Positions 42,921-52,724 are shown, counted from the stretch's first letter. The stretch is DNA of 64,000 nt from Tateyamaria sp. Alg231-49 (GCF_900143535.1 NZ_FRFA01000003.1:310001-374000); one strand, 5' to 3'. Notes: generated from the sequence alone by a model not told the origin. Made by a program: numbers and translations.

Positions 42921-43547
42921 TTAGGCCTTGCGGAAGCTCAGCAACAAAGAGGTGTCTCTAGCGCGCGCGCCTGCAGATGCAGGCCCGTAGATCGGGACTT
43001 CGGTTTCGCTGAAATCTGTGATGCGCGTTTCTATTTCATCCATTTTGGCGGCGAACCCAGCGGCGGCGTAGTGCTGCGCGTTGACGGCCAACACAATCCA
43101 GCCACCGGGGCGCACGGAGTCCAGTACCGTATCGATCCCCTGTGGCCCGACATGCCCGTGGGTAAATGTGCCCGAGCTCACCGCGCCCTGATACAGGCCA
43201 TCTGGCAGGGTCAGCCCCACAAGTAGATCACCCTCAAACACATGCCGATAGATGTCTTTATCGCCCGCGACCTTCAGCATGTCTGGCGATATGTCCGTGC
43301 CATCCACAGGACCAATACCGCGTGCACGCAATGCCGCACCGCACAATCCCGTTCCCGCACCAACATCAAGCACAGGCCCGAACCCGCCAATCAGCACAAA
43401 ATGGCGCGCCACCTCTAGGTGCAGAACGTAATCCGTCGCCTCGGCAAAGGTCTCGTCATAAGTCTCGGCCCATTGTCGATACAGGCGCACCGAGTCTTCT
43501 GGCGTCTTCAGGGTGTAGGCGATGTCGGCGTTGGGCGTGTCACTCAT
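42921..43547 (-). CDS. Class I SAM-dependent methyltransferase
   Basis: The 208-residue form starts at ATG 43547. SAM-binding loop PVLDVGAGTGLCGAALRARG (about residues 63-82) is followed by GTDISPDMLKVA, and YQGAVSSGTFTHGHVGP for the fourth motif, typical of UbiE/COQ5-like small-molecule methyltransferases. The Tyr-rich N-terminus (RLYRQWAETYDETFAEATDY) helps cap the active site in this group. The substrate is unknown. It is divergent from the SDR gene. Confidence 0.8.
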   Translation of the reverse strand: MSDTPNADIAYTLKTPEDSVRLYRQWAETYDETFAEATDYVLHLEVARHFVLIGGFGPVLDVGAGTGLCGAALRARGIGPVDGTDISPDMLKVAGDKDIYRHVFEGDLLVGLTLPDGLYQGAVSSGTFTHGHVGPQGIDTVLDSVRPGGWIVLAVNAQHYAAAGFAAKMDEIETRITDFSETEVPIYGPASAGARARDTSLLLSFRKA

Positions 43548-43624
43548 ACCGCCAGTAAGGCAAAGGCAGGAGGCCGTTGGCAAGGGGCTTGTCCAATGCT
43601 GCGACAGTTGGCACCTATGGTGCC

Positions 43625-44482
43625 ATGACCAAGACACTTCTTTCCTTTGGCCACGGGTTTTCGGCGCGTGCGTTGACCAAGCTGCTTTTGCCACAAGGGT
43701 GGCGGATCATTGGGACCACGCGCAGTGCGGAAAAGGCCGAGGCTCTGGCAGCTTCAGGTATAGAACCCGCGATTTTTCCCGGCTCTGATGTCGGTGAGGC
43801 CATCGCCGAGGCCACGCACCTGTTGATTTCCGCTGGACCCGATGCCGAAGGAGACCCGGTGTTGCGCGACGTCGGGGCGCAGATCGTGGCGCGCGCAACC
43901 TCGTTTGAGTGGGCAGGGTACCTGTCTACCACAGGCGTTTATGGCGACCACCAAGGCGGTTGGGTCGACGAAAACGCCGCGCTGACCCCGGCAACCAAAC
44001 GCGGGCTTTGGCGGGTCGACGCCGAAGCGGAATGGGCGGCCATCCCGGGCCTGCCCCTGCATATCTTTCGACTGGCTGGCATTTACGGACCTGGCCGTGG
44101 TCCCTTTGCCAAGGTGCGCAGCGGCACTGCACGTCGGATCATAAAGGATGGGCAGGTGTTTTCACGGATCCATGTGGACGACATCGCCCAAGTGATCGCC
44201 GCATCCATCGCCCAACCCAATCCGGGGGCCATATACAATGTGTGCGACAATGACCCCGCCCCGCCACAGGACGTGATCGGGCACGCCGCCAAACTTCTGG
44301 GCGTACCGATGCCCCCAGCGCTGGATTTCGAAACCGCAGAGATGACCCCCATGGCGCGCAGTTTTTATGCCGAGAGCAAGCGGGTCAGAAATGATCGGAT
44401 CAAGGACGAGCTGGGGGTAAAGCTCCTTTATCCAACTTATCGCGAAGGGTTGGCCGCCTTGCTGGCACAGGAAGCGGATTAG
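43625..44482 (+). CDS. NAD(P)-dependent epimerase/dehydratase, YeeZ-like SDR
   Basis: The 285-residue form starts at ATG 43625. It has an N-terminal nucleotide-binding loop of atypical SDR type (LSFGHGFSARALTKLL), STTGVYGDHQG and IFRLAGIYGPGRGPFAKVR, then a substrate domain with FSRIHVDDIAQVI. The catalytic Tyr is in GVYGD; its Lys partner is not in the usual YxxxK place, as in atypical extended SDRs such as YeeZ. The substrate is unknown. It ends overlapping the convergent membrane-protein gene by four bases. Confidence 0.78.
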   Translation: MTKTLLSFGHGFSARALTKLLLPQGWRIIGTTRSAEKAEALAASGIEPAIFPGSDVGEAIAEATHLLISAGPDAEGDPVLRDVGAQIVARATSFEWAGYLSTTGVYGDHQGGWVDENAALTPATKRGLWRVDAEAEWAAIPGLPLHIFRLAGIYGPGRGPFAKVRSGTARRIIKDGQVFSRIHVDDIAQVIAASIAQPNPGAIYNVCDNDPAPPQDVIGHAAKLLGVPMPPALDFETAEMTPMARSFYAESKRVRNDRIKDELGVKLLYPTYREGLAALLAQEAD

Positions 44483-45138
44483 GCCGCCATGCGCGCGCCC
44501 TTAACCCGGTAGATGGCAGCGCCAAGCAAGCCAAAGACAACCAGCAGACCCAGCGCCGTTCCTGCGTTCACGGCATAAAACATCGCCCGTTCTGGCAATT
44601 CCAAGTTGTTGAGGAAGGGATAAGGCAGGCCGCTAGTGACACTGCCCATGGGTCGTTCGTTGAACCGCTGCACAAAGAATTCGGCCCACGCAATATAAGC
44701 CGCGATGATCGCCATCAGGGGCAATACCGCCCGCCACACACGGCGAAACACGGCCGCAATGAACAGCGCGTCGATGATCTGCAACACAGGCCCGAGCCCA
44801 TGCAGGTAATATTCCAACCACCACACAATCGGGTCGCCATTGTTCACCAGTGCCGGGTCCGTCAGGTAAAGTCTCCAATAAAGGAAAACGACCATGACGT
44901 TTAGCACAGCCGCGCACATCGCCGTCACCTCGTGGGACCGGGTGATCCGCCCTTCGGTGCGCGCAAGCATTCTGCTGGCCGAGAAGAAGGACAAAAACAG
45001 CGCCCATATCGTTAGGTAACGAAATGGACCGCCCGGCCCGGTCCACTGGCCGAACAGCATCTGGTACAGGCAGTATCCTGCGGCCAAGACAAAAACGACC
45101 CAGCGGTAGTAAAGGACAGGGCGACTTTGGATATCCAT
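44479..45138 (-). CDS. Multi-pass membrane protein, unknown
   Basis: This is a 219-residue protein with about six transmembrane helices (at roughly residues 13-30, 40-55, 72-92, 110-130, 140-160 and 190-213). Recognisable features are FRYLTIWALFLSFFSAS and NNGDPIVWWLEYYLHGLGPVLQIIDALF. Such helical profiles recall the FAR-17a/AIG1-like and Pr6Pr membrane families, but I cannot assign it. A start at ATG 45138 (MDIQSRP) is preferred over a longer frame at 45156. The gap to dxs is 38 bases, so it could be separate or the last gene of the dxs run. Confidence 0.6.
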   Translation of the reverse strand: MDIQSRPVLYYRWVVFVLAAGYCLYQMLFGQWTGPGGPFRYLTIWALFLSFFSASRMLARTEGRITRSHEVTAMCAAVLNVMVVFLYWRLYLTDPALVNNGDPIVWWLEYYLHGLGPVLQIIDALFIAAVFRRVWRAVLPLMAIIAAYIAWAEFFVQRFNERPMGSVTSGLPYPFLNNLELPERAMFYAVNAGTALGLLVVFGLLGAAIYRVKGARMAA

Positions 45139-45176
45139 CGTCTCAGCGTGGCCCAACTTCGGCGCGCACGCAAGAG

Positions 45177-47105
45177 TCAGGCGCGTGCTTCTCCGAGTGA
45201 CGCAACGCCAAGCACACTCAGCACCTTGGCCTCAATCTGCTCGGCGTTCATGCCCGCAATGGCGTACATATCCGCCGGGCTGGATTGATCGATGAACGTG
45301 TCTGGCAGTACCATCGACCGGAACTTGAGCCCTCGGTCAAACACTCCCTCGTCCGCCAATAGCTGTGCGACGTGACTTCCAAATCCGCCTACTGCACCCT
45401 CTTCGATGGTAATTAGCGCATCATGGGTGCTGGCCAGTTCAAGGATCAGGTCGCGGTCCAGCGGTTTTGCAAATCGCGCATCGGCTACGGTCGGAGTTAT
45501 CCCCTTGGCACTCAGGTTCTCTGCCGCTTTTTCCACCTCGGACAGGCGCGTGCCAAAGCTGAGGATGGCCACGCCTTTTCCTTTGCGGATCATGCGACCT
45601 TTGCCAATCTCGATCGGAGTTCCGCGTTCCGGCATCTCGACGCCCATCCCTTCGCCACGGGGAAAGCGGAAGGCGATTGGCCCATCGTCATGCGCTGCGG
45701 CCGTTGCAACCATATGGGCAAGCTCTGCCTCATCCGCTGCTGCCATCACGACAAAACCCGGCAGGTTGGAGAGATACGCAACGTCGAACGCCCCGGCATG
45801 GGTCGCCCCATCCGCCCCCACAAGCCCAGCGCGGTCGATGGCAAAACGCACAGGCAGACGTTGGATCGCCACATCGTGCACCACCTGATCGTAACCGCGC
45901 TGCAGAAACGTCGAATACATAGCGCAAAACGGTTTCATCCCGCCTGCTGCAAGCGCTGCGGAGAATGTCACGCCATGCTGCTCAGCGATCCCAACGTCAA
46001 AACAACGGCTCGGATAGCGTTCCGCAAACAGGTTCAGGCCAGTGCCATCCGGCATGGCCGCCGTCACCGCGCAGATTTTGTCATCGGCCTGCGCCTCTTT
46101 GATCAGGTGTTCGGCAAACACTTTGGTATAGCTCGGCGCGTTCGAAGGCGTCTTTTTCTGCGCCCCGGTGAGCACGTCGAACTTGGCCGTGGCGTGGCCC
46201 TTGTCCCGCGCCGTTTCGGCCGGGGCATATCCCTTGCCCTTTTTTGTCAGCACATGGATCAGGATGGGGCCCGTTGCGCGTTCTTTGACTGTGCGCAGAA
46301 CAGGCAAAAGTTGGTCCATGTCGTGCCCGTCGATGGGGCCAAGGTAACTGAACCCCAACTCTTCGAACAGCGTGCCACCAACGGCCATGCCCTTGAGCAT
46401 TTCCTTGGCCCGCTTCGCCCCTTCGCGGAAGGGTTCGGGCAGCATGCTGACCGCTCCTTTGGCCGCCGCTTTTAGTTCATGGAATGGGTTCTGAGCATAG
46501 AGGCGGGACAGGTAGGACGACATCGCGCCGACGGGCGGTGCAATCGACATCTCGTTGTCGTTCAGGATCACGACCAGGCGTTTGCCCAAATGGCCTGCGT
46601 TGTTCATCGCCTCATAGGCCATGCCTGCGCTCATCGACCCATCACCAATAACCGCAATCGCATCCCCAGCCCCCTCGGGCGGGGTGCCGCCCAGATCACG
46701 CGCCACGGCAAAGCCGAGTGCTGCGCTGATCGAGGTCGAAGAATGCGCGGCACCGAATGGGTCGTAGGGCGACTCGCTGCGCTTGGTGAACCCGCTCAGG
46801 CCATCCTTCATCCGCAGGGTGCGGATGCGGTCGCGCCGTTCGGTCAGGATTTTGTGGGGGTAGCACTGGTGGCCCACATCCCAGATCAGCTTGTCCCGTG
46901 GGGTGTCAAAGACGGCATGCAACGCGACGGTCAATTCGACGACGCCGAGGCCTGCGCCGAGGTGCCCACCCGTCACGGACACGGCAGACACCGTTTCGGC
47001 GCGCACTTCGTCGGCGATCTGGCGCAGCTGCGCGTCTGAGAACTGTTTCAGATCGGCGGGGCGCTGGACCGTATCCAGAAGCGGGGTTTTGGGGGCGTCA
47101 GTCAT
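45177..47105 (-). CDS. dxs: 1-deoxy-D-xylulose-5-phosphate synthase
   Basis: The 642-residue enzyme has the transketolase-like thiamine-diphosphate site [18 protein letters not shown] (with N at the diphosphate motif), [16 protein letters not shown] near the N-terminus, [15 protein letters not shown] for the pyrimidine-domain Glu, and [16 protein letters not shown]. It condenses pyruvate and glyceraldehyde 3-phosphate to DXP, the first step of the non-mevalonate isoprenoid and also thiamine/pyridoxal routes. The gene is nine bases behind ispA, at the end of a compact operon with xseB, a deacetylase and petR-petP. Confidence 0.97.
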   Translation of the reverse strand: MTDAPKTPLLDTVQRPADLKQFSDAQLRQIADEVRAETVSAVSVTGGHLGAGLGVVELTVALHAVFDTPRDKLIWDVGHQCYPHKILTERRDRIRTLRMKDGLSGFTKRSESPYDPFGAAHSSTSISAALGFAVARDLGGTPPEGAGDAIAVIGDGSMSAGMAYEAMNNAGHLGKRLVVILNDNEMSIAPPVGAMSSYLSRLYAQNPFHELKAAAKGAVSMLPEPFREGAKRAKEMLKGMAVGGTLFEELGFSYLGPIDGHDMDQLLPVLRTVKERATGPILIHVLTKKGKGYAPAETARDKGHATAKFDVLTGAQKKTPSNAPSYTKVFAEHLIKEAQADDKICAVTAAMPDGTGLNLFAERYPSRCFDVGIAEQHGVTFSAALAAGGMKPFCAMYSTFLQRGYDQVVHDVAIQRLPVRFAIDRAGLVGADGATHAGAFDVAYLSNLPGFVVMAAADEAELAHMVATAAAHDDGPIAFRFPRGEGMGVEMPERGTPIEIGKGRMIRKGKGVAILSFGTRLSEVEKAAENLSAKGITPTVADARFAKPLDRDLILELASTHDALITIEEGAVGGFGSHVAQLLADEGVFDRGLKFRSMVLPDTFIDQSSPADMYAIAGMNAEQIEAKVLSVLGVASLGEARA

Positions 47106-47114
47106 GTTCGTCTT

Positions 47115-47981
47115 TCACGTGTTGCGAGTCACGACAAAGCGGGCGGCGTCCCGCAATATGTCTGCCTTGGCCTGATAAACACTTAAGGCATCACAGGCCT
47201 CAGTCACCAGATCATCTGCGCGGCGTTTCGCCTCGGAGAGGCCAAGAAAGGAAACAAATGTGGCCTTGCCCGCGTCAGCATCCTTTCCTGTTGCCTTGCC
47301 CATGGTGGCTGCATCGCTCGTCACATCGAGCACATCATCCGCGATCTGGAAGGCAAGGCCAAGGGCGCGAGCGTAGGATTGGAGCGGCGCGAGGTCGGCT
47401 TGCGCCATCCGAGCGCCAGCGGTCGCGGACCATTCGATCAGTGCCCCGGTCTTGCCCCGCTGCAGGGCGGTGATTTCGTCGAGGGTCAGGGGGCTGGCGG
47501 CGGTTTCGGCGGCGATGTCGAGGGCTTGGCCCAGAACCATGCCTTTTGCGCCCGAAGCCTGCGCAAGCGACAAAGCCAGATCTGCGCGGACGTCTCCATT
47601 CCCAACGGCGGGGTTGCTCACCAGTTCAAAGGCCAGCGTTTGCAGCGCGTCCCCGGCCAGAACCGCCGTTGCCTCGTCCCATTTGACGTGGACTGTGGGC
47701 GCACCGCGCCGCAGGTCGTCATCGTCCATGCAGGGCAGATCATCATGCACAAGCGAATAGGCGTGCAAGGCCTCGATCCCGGTTGCGGGCCAGATGGCCG
47801 TGCTCGGGTCAATCCCATGCAAGCGCGCGCTTTCCAGCACCATGAAGCCGCGCAGACGTTTGCCACCAAGCGTCGCATGCGCCATGGCGTGGATTACCGG
47901 CAGATCGCCCAGTCCTGCAAGGACAGCGTCAAACTGCGCCTGAATGGCACGGCTCGCTTCGGTTAGGTGCTCTTGGAACAC
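47115..47981 (-). CDS. ispA: Polyprenyl synthetase (farnesyl/geranyl diphosphate synthase)
   Basis: The 288-residue all-helical prenyltransferase has the first Asp-rich motif in SLVHDDLPCMDDDDLRRG and the second in FQIADDVLDVTSD, which bind Mg-diphosphate. GGKRLRGFMV carries the Lys/Arg for isopentenyl diphosphate. It builds C15 or C10 diphosphate chains for quinone, bacteriochlorophyll, carotenoid and undecaprenyl phosphate. It is positioned between xseB (three bases away) and dxs, so two of the isoprenoid steps share one message. Confidence 0.95.
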   Translation of the reverse strand: MFQEHLTEASRAIQAQFDAVLAGLGDLPVIHAMAHATLGGKRLRGFMVLESARLHGIDPSTAIWPATGIEALHAYSLVHDDLPCMDDDDLRRGAPTVHVKWDEATAVLAGDALQTLAFELVSNPAVGNGDVRADLALSLAQASGAKGMVLGQALDIAAETAASPLTLDEITALQRGKTGALIEWSATAGARMAQADLAPLQSYARALGLAFQIADDVLDVTSDAATMGKATGKDADAGKATFVSFLGLSEAKRRADDLVTEACDALSVYQAKADILRDAARFVVTRNT

Positions 47982-47984
47982 GAC

Positions 47985-48227
47985 TTAGAGGTCGCTGACC
48001 GGTTTCAGACCTGTGGGATTTCCGTCGCCGTCGAGTGTGATGGCGGCAACCTTCTCCTCGGCCTCTTTCAGCTTGGTCTCGCAGCGGGCCTTGAGTGCTG
48101 CACCGCGTTCATAGAGCGTGATGGAAGCATCCAGCGCAACGTCACCGCGTTCCAGCTGGCCCAGAACCTGTTCCAATTCGGCCATCGCCTCTTCAAAGCT
48201 CATCTCGTCTACGGGGCGGTCTGTCAT
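47985..48227 (-). CDS. xseB: Exodeoxyribonuclease VII small subunit
   Basis: The 80-residue form starts at ATG 48227, overlapping the stop of the deacetylase gene by four bases. It is an acidic helical protein with MSFEEAMAELEQVLGQLERGDVALDASITLYERG, the standard XseB pattern, then CETKLKEAEEKV. It binds XseA to make ExoVII, which degrades single-stranded DNA. The XseA partner is elsewhere. xseB beside ispA-dxs is a common bacterial arrangement. Confidence 0.95.
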   Translation of the reverse strand: MTDRPVDEMSFEEAMAELEQVLGQLERGDVALDASITLYERGAALKARCETKLKEAEEKVAAITLDGDGNPTGLKPVSDL

Positions 48228-49162
48228 TGGGCGGCCTTCATCAGCGATTGGACATGGGCGCGGGCACACAGCGCCAGCGCGTCGAGATCATAGCCGCCTT
48301 CCAGCACCGATACCACCCGGCGTTCGCACAGGGTTTGTGCAGTTTTTGTGAGCATATCGGTGAGAGTGGAATAGGTATCGACGGTCCAGTTGAGTTGCGC
48401 CAGCGGGTCATCCTGATGGGCGTCGAATCCGGCGGAGATCAAGATCAATTCGGGCTGATGCTTGATCAGTGCAGGCAAGACCAACCTTTCGTATTCTGCA
48501 ATGGCGTGTGCCCCATCGGTTCCGGGGGCAAGTGGGATGTTGAGAACCGTCCCGTGCGGGCCGCGATCAGAGGCTTCGCCCGTGCCAGGCCAAAGCGGCA
48601 TTTGCTGGGAAGTCACCACAAGCGCACGCGGGTCGTCCTGCAACAGAGCCTGAGTCCCGTTACCGTGATGTACGTCAAAGTCGACAACCGCGACCCGGCT
48701 GAGCCCATGCACCTCAAGCGCATGTTTGGCAGCGATTGCGACGTTGCCAAAGATGCAGAAGCCCATGGGCAGTTTCTGTTCTGCATGGTGTCCGGGTGGA
48801 CGCATGGCGACAAAGGCATTGGTCACCTCATCGTCCAGCACCATATCCACAGCCTTTACCGCGCCGCCCGCTGCGCGCCAGATGGCGCTCTCGGAGGTGG
48901 GCGACAAAAAGGTTTCGGCGTCCGTTTCGCGGTCCAGCCCAGCAAAGCCGTCTGTCGGCATCTTGGATCGGACAAAATCGATATAGCTTTGCGGGTGGCA
49001 TAGCGCGATGGAGGCGTCGTTGGCCAAAGGCGGATCAACACGCAAAACATCGAGATCCTCGAGCGCACGCTGTATGTAGGCGAGCCGTGCCACCTGTTCG
49101 GGCATCCCGGTCGGGGTGACATGCAACAAACCGTCGGCATGTGTCAGAAGAGCTGTGGTCAT
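48224..49162 (-). CDS. Class II histone-deacetylase-like amidohydrolase
   Basis: The 312-residue enzyme has the deacetylase zinc/charge-relay pattern: FVAMRPPGHHAEQ, VDFDVHHGNGTQALL, ISAGFDAHQDDPL and SVLEGGYDLDAL, which provide the His-His dyad, the Asp and His metal ligands and the tail. Bacterial members act on acetylated small molecules (polyamines, acetoin-type) or proteins. It is three bases upstream of petR's end and overlaps xseB. The same cluster with dxs-ispA is widespread in alphaproteobacteria, but the reason for the linkage is unknown. Confidence 0.9.
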   Translation of the reverse strand: MTTALLTHADGLLHVTPTGMPEQVARLAYIQRALEDLDVLRVDPPLANDASIALCHPQSYIDFVRSKMPTDGFAGLDRETDAETFLSPTSESAIWRAAGGAVKAVDMVLDDEVTNAFVAMRPPGHHAEQKLPMGFCIFGNVAIAAKHALEVHGLSRVAVVDFDVHHGNGTQALLQDDPRALVVTSQQMPLWPGTGEASDRGPHGTVLNIPLAPGTDGAHAIAEYERLVLPALIKHQPELILISAGFDAHQDDPLAQLNWTVDTYSTLTDMLTKTAQTLCERRVVSVLEGGYDLDALALCARAHVQSLMKAAQ

Positions 49163-49165
49163 GGC

Positions 49166-49867
49166 TTAATCCGGGGCCAGCATGTACCCCGCCCCGCGCA
49201 CAGTTTGGAGATAGCGTGGTTGCTTGGGGTCGGTTTCGATTTTGCGGCGCAGGCGGGTGATCTGCACATCGACGGCCCGTTCTTGCGCCTGCCCTCGGTC
49301 ACGGCCCAGATCCTCGACAAGTTGGGCGCGGCTGATGGCTTCGCCAGGCTGAGCCGAAAACAGTTTCATCAACTGCATCTCTGTAGCCGTCAGGCGCACA
49401 AGTTCCGAGCCTTGCCACATCTCACCCCGTTCCATGTCGTAGCGGATTGGGCCAAGCGTCAGGATCTTTGGCGTCGCCTCGGCCTCGTCCACGTCGGGCA
49501 CACGGCGCAGAATGGCGTTGATGCGCAGCAGCAGCTCTTTGGGTTCAAAAGGTTTGGGCAGATAATCGTCCGCCCCAGCCTCTAGCCCCTCAATCCGGTT
49601 TTCGGTGTCACCCTTGGCTGTCAGCAACAGGATCGGGGTGGCGTGGGTTTCGCGCAGGGCACGGCACAGGCTCAGCCCATCCTCGCCCGGCATCATCACG
49701 TCCAGCACGATCATATCAAAATCAAGACCGGTCAGAATGCGGCGCGCATGTTCGGCGTCACGCGCCGCTGTCACCAAAAACCCATTGCGCATCAGAAACT
49801 TCTGCAACAGCGATCTGATCCGCTCGTCATCATCCACGATCAGCAGATGGGCATCGAATGTACTCAT
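49166..49867 (-). CDS. petR: OmpR-family response regulator, PetR type
   Basis: The 233-residue regulator has a receiver domain (about residues 1-120; acidic VDDDERIR, phosphoacceptor Asp56 in MIVLDVMMPG, LLLTAKG with the switch Thr, and Lys in YLPKPFEP) and a winged-helix DNA-binding domain (QLVEDLGRDRGQAQERAVDVQITRLRRKIETDP). With a MarR-type gene overlapping upstream, it fits PetR of Rhodobacter capsulatus, originally found beside petABC and needed for normal growth there. Here the pair heads the deacetylase-xseB-ispA-dxs operon, about 10 kb from petABC. No histidine kinase gene is adjacent. Confidence 0.8.
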   Translation of the reverse strand: MSTFDAHLLIVDDDERIRSLLQKFLMRNGFLVTAARDAEHARRILTGLDFDMIVLDVMMPGEDGLSLCRALRETHATPILLLTAKGDTENRIEGLEAGADDYLPKPFEPKELLLRINAILRRVPDVDEAEATPKILTLGPIRYDMERGEMWQGSELVRLTATEMQLMKLFSAQPGEAISRAQLVEDLGRDRGQAQERAVDVQITRLRRKIETDPKQPRYLQTVRGAGYMLAPD

Positions 49868-50376
49868 GTGCCGCTCTCCTTGAGGCGTGTGTAAGCGCGT
49901 TGCATTTCGCTGTCCATCATCGCCTCTAGCACCTGCCGAAATCCTGCCACCGCTTCGGGTCCAGCATCACGAAACGCGGCACGCATCCGGGCGCGTTGAG
50001 CATCTGACAAACGCCCCTCAAGCAGCCGGCCCTCGTCGGTGAGGTAAAGGTGGCGTTCGCGTTTATCGATACGGCCCACGCGGCTTTCCACCAGCCCGTC
50101 AGCGATCAGAGTGCGCAGCACCCGGTTCAGCGATTGCTTGGTCACACCAAGAATGTTGAGCAGGTTGTTCACGGTCGTACCCGGCGCGCGATTGATGAAA
50201 TGGATCGCCCGGTGATGGGCGCGTCCATAGGCCATGTCTGTCAGAATACGGTCTGGATCGGCGGTGAACCCGCGATAGGCAAAGAACATCGCCTCGATCC
50301 CCTGCCGCAATTGTTCATCTGTCAGGAACAGCAGGTTTTCCCCACTGATCGCGGCACTTGGGCGTCCGTCGGCCAT
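49864..50376 (-). CDS. petP: MarR-family regulator, PetP type
   Basis: The 170-residue protein has the MarR winged helix at about residues 55-125 (RAHHRAIHFINRAPGTTVNNLLNILGVTKQSLNRVLRTLIADGLVESRV, then KRERHLYLTDEG in the wing) with helical ends. It overlaps petR by four bases (ATGA), as PetP does with PetR in Rhodobacter capsulatus. It is probably the first gene of a six-gene operon ending in dxs. Its ligand is unknown. It is divergent from ilvE, with 155 bases between, where its promoter must lie. Confidence 0.78.
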   Translation of the reverse strand: MADGRPSAAISGENLLFLTDEQLRQGIEAMFFAYRGFTADPDRILTDMAYGRAHHRAIHFINRAPGTTVNNLLNILGVTKQSLNRVLRTLIADGLVESRVGRIDKRERHLYLTDEGRLLEGRLSDAQRARMRAAFRDAGPEAVAGFRQVLEAMMDSEMQRAYTRLKESGT

Positions 50377-50531
50377 GCTTCCCCCCGTTTCACTCTTGGT
50401 CGTTTTGCAGGCAGTTTAAGTCAGCCTTGTTGACATTCCAAGAGCGAAGCGATATCGAATCGCAAGTTTTGCGCAACTTTATGTCCACAGCGGACCTAAT
50501 CGCGCAATTTTCGCAAACTACGGAGACTGAC

Positions 50532-51398
50532 ATGGCTGGCTATGATGATCGTGATGGAAAAATCTGGATGGACGGCCAAATGGTCGACTGGCGCACAGCC
50601 AATGTCCATGTCCTGACCCATGCCATGCACTATGCCAGCTCGGTCTTTGAAGGTGAGCGTGCGTATAACGGCAAGATTTTTCTCAGCCGTAAACACTCGG
50701 AACGTCTGCACTTTTCGGCCAATGAGCTGGACTTCCAGATTCCCTACACGGTGGACGAGATCGAAGCCGCCAAGCAGCAAGTGCTGACCGCCAACGGCCT
50801 GACGGATGCCTATGTGCGCGCAGTGGCGTGGCGTGGTGCTGGTGAAGACATGGGTGTCGCGTCTGCCCGCAACCCTGTTCATCTGGCCATCGCGGCGTGG
50901 GAATGGGGCAGCTATTATGGGGACGCAAAGTTCAAAGGCGCCAAGATCGACATCGCCAAGTGGAAACGCCCATCGCCCGAGACAGCGCCGGTACATGCCA
51001 AGGCCGCCGGCCTTTACATGATCTGCACCACCTCCAAACACGCGGCAGAAGCCAAGGGTTGTTCTGATGCCCTGTTCATGGATTATCGCGGCTATGTCGC
51101 CGAATGCACCGGGGCCAACATCTTCTTCGTCAAAGACGGAGAGGTGCACACCCCCAAGGCGGATGTGTTCCTGAATGGCCTGACCCGCCAGACTGTTATT
51201 GGCATGCTGGAAGATCGCCAAATCAAGGTGCACGAGCGCGTCATCATGCCTGACGAACTTGAAGGGTTCGAACAGTGCTGGCTGACTGGTACGGCGGCTG
51301 AAGTGACGCCTGTTGGTCAGATTGCGGACTACAACTTTGAAGTTGGTGCCATCGCGCGCGATATCGCGGAAGGGTACGAGACACTGGTGCGCAGCTAA
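50532..51398 (+). CDS. ilvE: Branched-chain amino-acid aminotransferase
   Basis: The 288-residue form starts at ATG 50532 (MAGYDDRDGKIWMDG) behind GGAG. It is a fold-type IV PLP enzyme: MHYASSVFEGERAYNG, KAAGLYMICTTSKHAAEAKG with the PLP Lys downstream region, GYVAECTGANIFFVKDGEV for the phosphate cup, and LTGTAAEVTPVGQI. It transaminates Leu, Ile and Val. The length is slightly shorter than E. coli IlvE (about 309), as normal in alphaproteobacteria. The SnoaL-like gene follows after four bases. Confidence 0.94.
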   Translation: MAGYDDRDGKIWMDGQMVDWRTANVHVLTHAMHYASSVFEGERAYNGKIFLSRKHSERLHFSANELDFQIPYTVDEIEAAKQQVLTANGLTDAYVRAVAWRGAGEDMGVASARNPVHLAIAAWEWGSYYGDAKFKGAKIDIAKWKRPSPETAPVHAKAAGLYMICTTSKHAAEAKGCSDALFMDYRGYVAECTGANIFFVKDGEVHTPKADVFLNGLTRQTVIGMLEDRQIKVHERVIMPDELEGFEQCWLTGTAAEVTPVGQIADYNFEVGAIARDIAEGYETLVRS

Positions 51399-51402
51399 CT
51401 GC

Positions 51403-51744
51403 ATGGATTTCGATGCATTTGCCGAGGCGTGGGAGGCCGCTTGGAACTCCCACGACCTGGATCGCATTCTGGCCCACTATTCGAGTGACGTTATCTTTCG
51501 CTCGCACAAGGCAGTGCGACTAAACGGAAGTGGCGAGTTGCACGGAAAGGACGCATTACGCGCCTATTGGGCCAAAGCATTGGCCGCACAACCCGACCTG
51601 TCCTTTGTGGTTGTCGATGTTCTGCACGGGCATGGCATGCTGGTGATTACGTACCGCAATCACCGCGATGTGCTGGCGGCTGAAACACTGCGCTTTGGTC
51701 CGGATGGACTGGTGGTGGAGGCGTCGGCCTGTCATCGCCCCTAA
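51403..51744 (+). CDS. SnoaL-like / NTF2-fold protein
   Basis: The 113-residue protein starts at ATG 51403 and is likely co-transcribed with ilvE. Its pattern FAEAWEAAWNSHDLDRILAHYSSDVIFRSHKA is typical of SnoaL-like NTF2-fold proteins: the first helices, then HGKDALRAYWAKAL. Members are small-molecule isomerases, hydrolases or binding proteins; the catalytic residue cannot be assigned. Its stop overlaps the end of a convergent transporter gene. Confidence 0.78.
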   Translation: MDFDAFAEAWEAAWNSHDLDRILAHYSSDVIFRSHKAVRLNGSGELHGKDALRAYWAKALAAQPDLSFVVVDVLHGHGMLVITYRNHRDVLAAETLRFGPDGLVVEASACHRP

Positions 51745-52682
51745 CCTTTGGGGTCGGTCACCTGACGCGCCTTGCGTCGGTCCATCCCCAACTGCCGTTC
51801 GCGCCAGATGATCAGCACGCCGCCCAGAACGACCAGCGCTGCACCGGCCACCATGTTCAGCGTCGGCACTTCGGCAAAGACGAAGTACCCGATGATTGCC
51901 GCAAAGATCAGCGATGCATAGTCGAACGGCGCAAGCATCGACGCCCCCCCGAACCGGTAGCTGGAGGTGACAAGGATTTGAGCCACGCCCCCGACAAGAC
52001 CGGCCCCGATCAGCAGAGTTGCATCAAATGCCGATGGGATCACCCAGCCAAATGGCAGGCTGAACAGGCTGAGAATGGTCGCCGTGAGTGAAAAGTAAAA
52101 GACGATTGCAGCGGTGTGCTCTGTCTTGACCAGCGTGCGGATATGTATTTGCACCAGCGCGCGCAGGATCGAGGCCCCGAGAACCATCAGCGCGCCAATC
52201 GTGCCTGCCGTGCCCAGCGTATCGGCGTCCACGCTCAACCGAGGCCAGATCACGATCATTACGCCGACAAGGCCAAGGGCGACCGCGCTGATCCGAAACA
52301 GGCGCACCGTTTCACCAAGCATAACTGCCGCCAAAATGACGGTGAACATCGGCGTGGCATACCCGATCGCTGTCACTTCGGGCAGGGGCAGCAAACCCAG
52401 ACCCGCAAAGGTCAGCGCCATCGCAGTGGTGCCAAACAGTCCGCGCCAGATGTGACCCATCAGGTTCACCGGCACCAGCGCCTGACGCAAATCACCCCGA
52501 TGCCAGATCCAAATCATGATGATGGGCATGGCAAAGAGAGAACGAAAGAACACCGCCTGCCCGGCAGGCACAGACTGCGTCGCCTCTTTGATCATCGCGG
52601 CCATGACCATGAACAAAAACACCGCCGTCAGCTTGAGGCCGATGGCGGTGCCGGGTTTGTTCTGGGTCGTGGGTGCTTTCAT
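51741..52682 (-). CDS. DMT-superfamily (EamA) transporter
   Basis: The 313-residue protein has ten predicted helices in two EamA repeats, with AVFFRSLFAMPIIMIWIW, LPEVTAIGYATPMFTVILAAVMLGE, SYRFGGASMLAPFDYASLIFAAIIGYFVFAEVPT and a charged C-terminus (RERQLGMDRRKARQV). It is similar to RhaT/YdcZ-like metabolite exporters. The substrate is unknown. It is 42 bases downstream of the DM13 gene on the same strand, possibly co-transcribed. Confidence 0.85.
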   Translation of the reverse strand: MKAPTTQNKPGTAIGLKLTAVFLFMVMAAMIKEATQSVPAGQAVFFRSLFAMPIIMIWIWHRGDLRQALVPVNLMGHIWRGLFGTTAMALTFAGLGLLPLPEVTAIGYATPMFTVILAAVMLGETVRLFRISAVALGLVGVMIVIWPRLSVDADTLGTAGTIGALMVLGASILRALVQIHIRTLVKTEHTAAIVFYFSLTATILSLFSLPFGWVIPSAFDATLLIGAGLVGGVAQILVTSSYRFGGASMLAPFDYASLIFAAIIGYFVFAEVPTLNMVAGAALVVLGGVLIIWRERQLGMDRRKARQVTDPKG

Positions 52683-52724
52683 GTTACGGAACTCATGAAG
52701 GGTTCCGTGTCAGGTGGCAAGGTG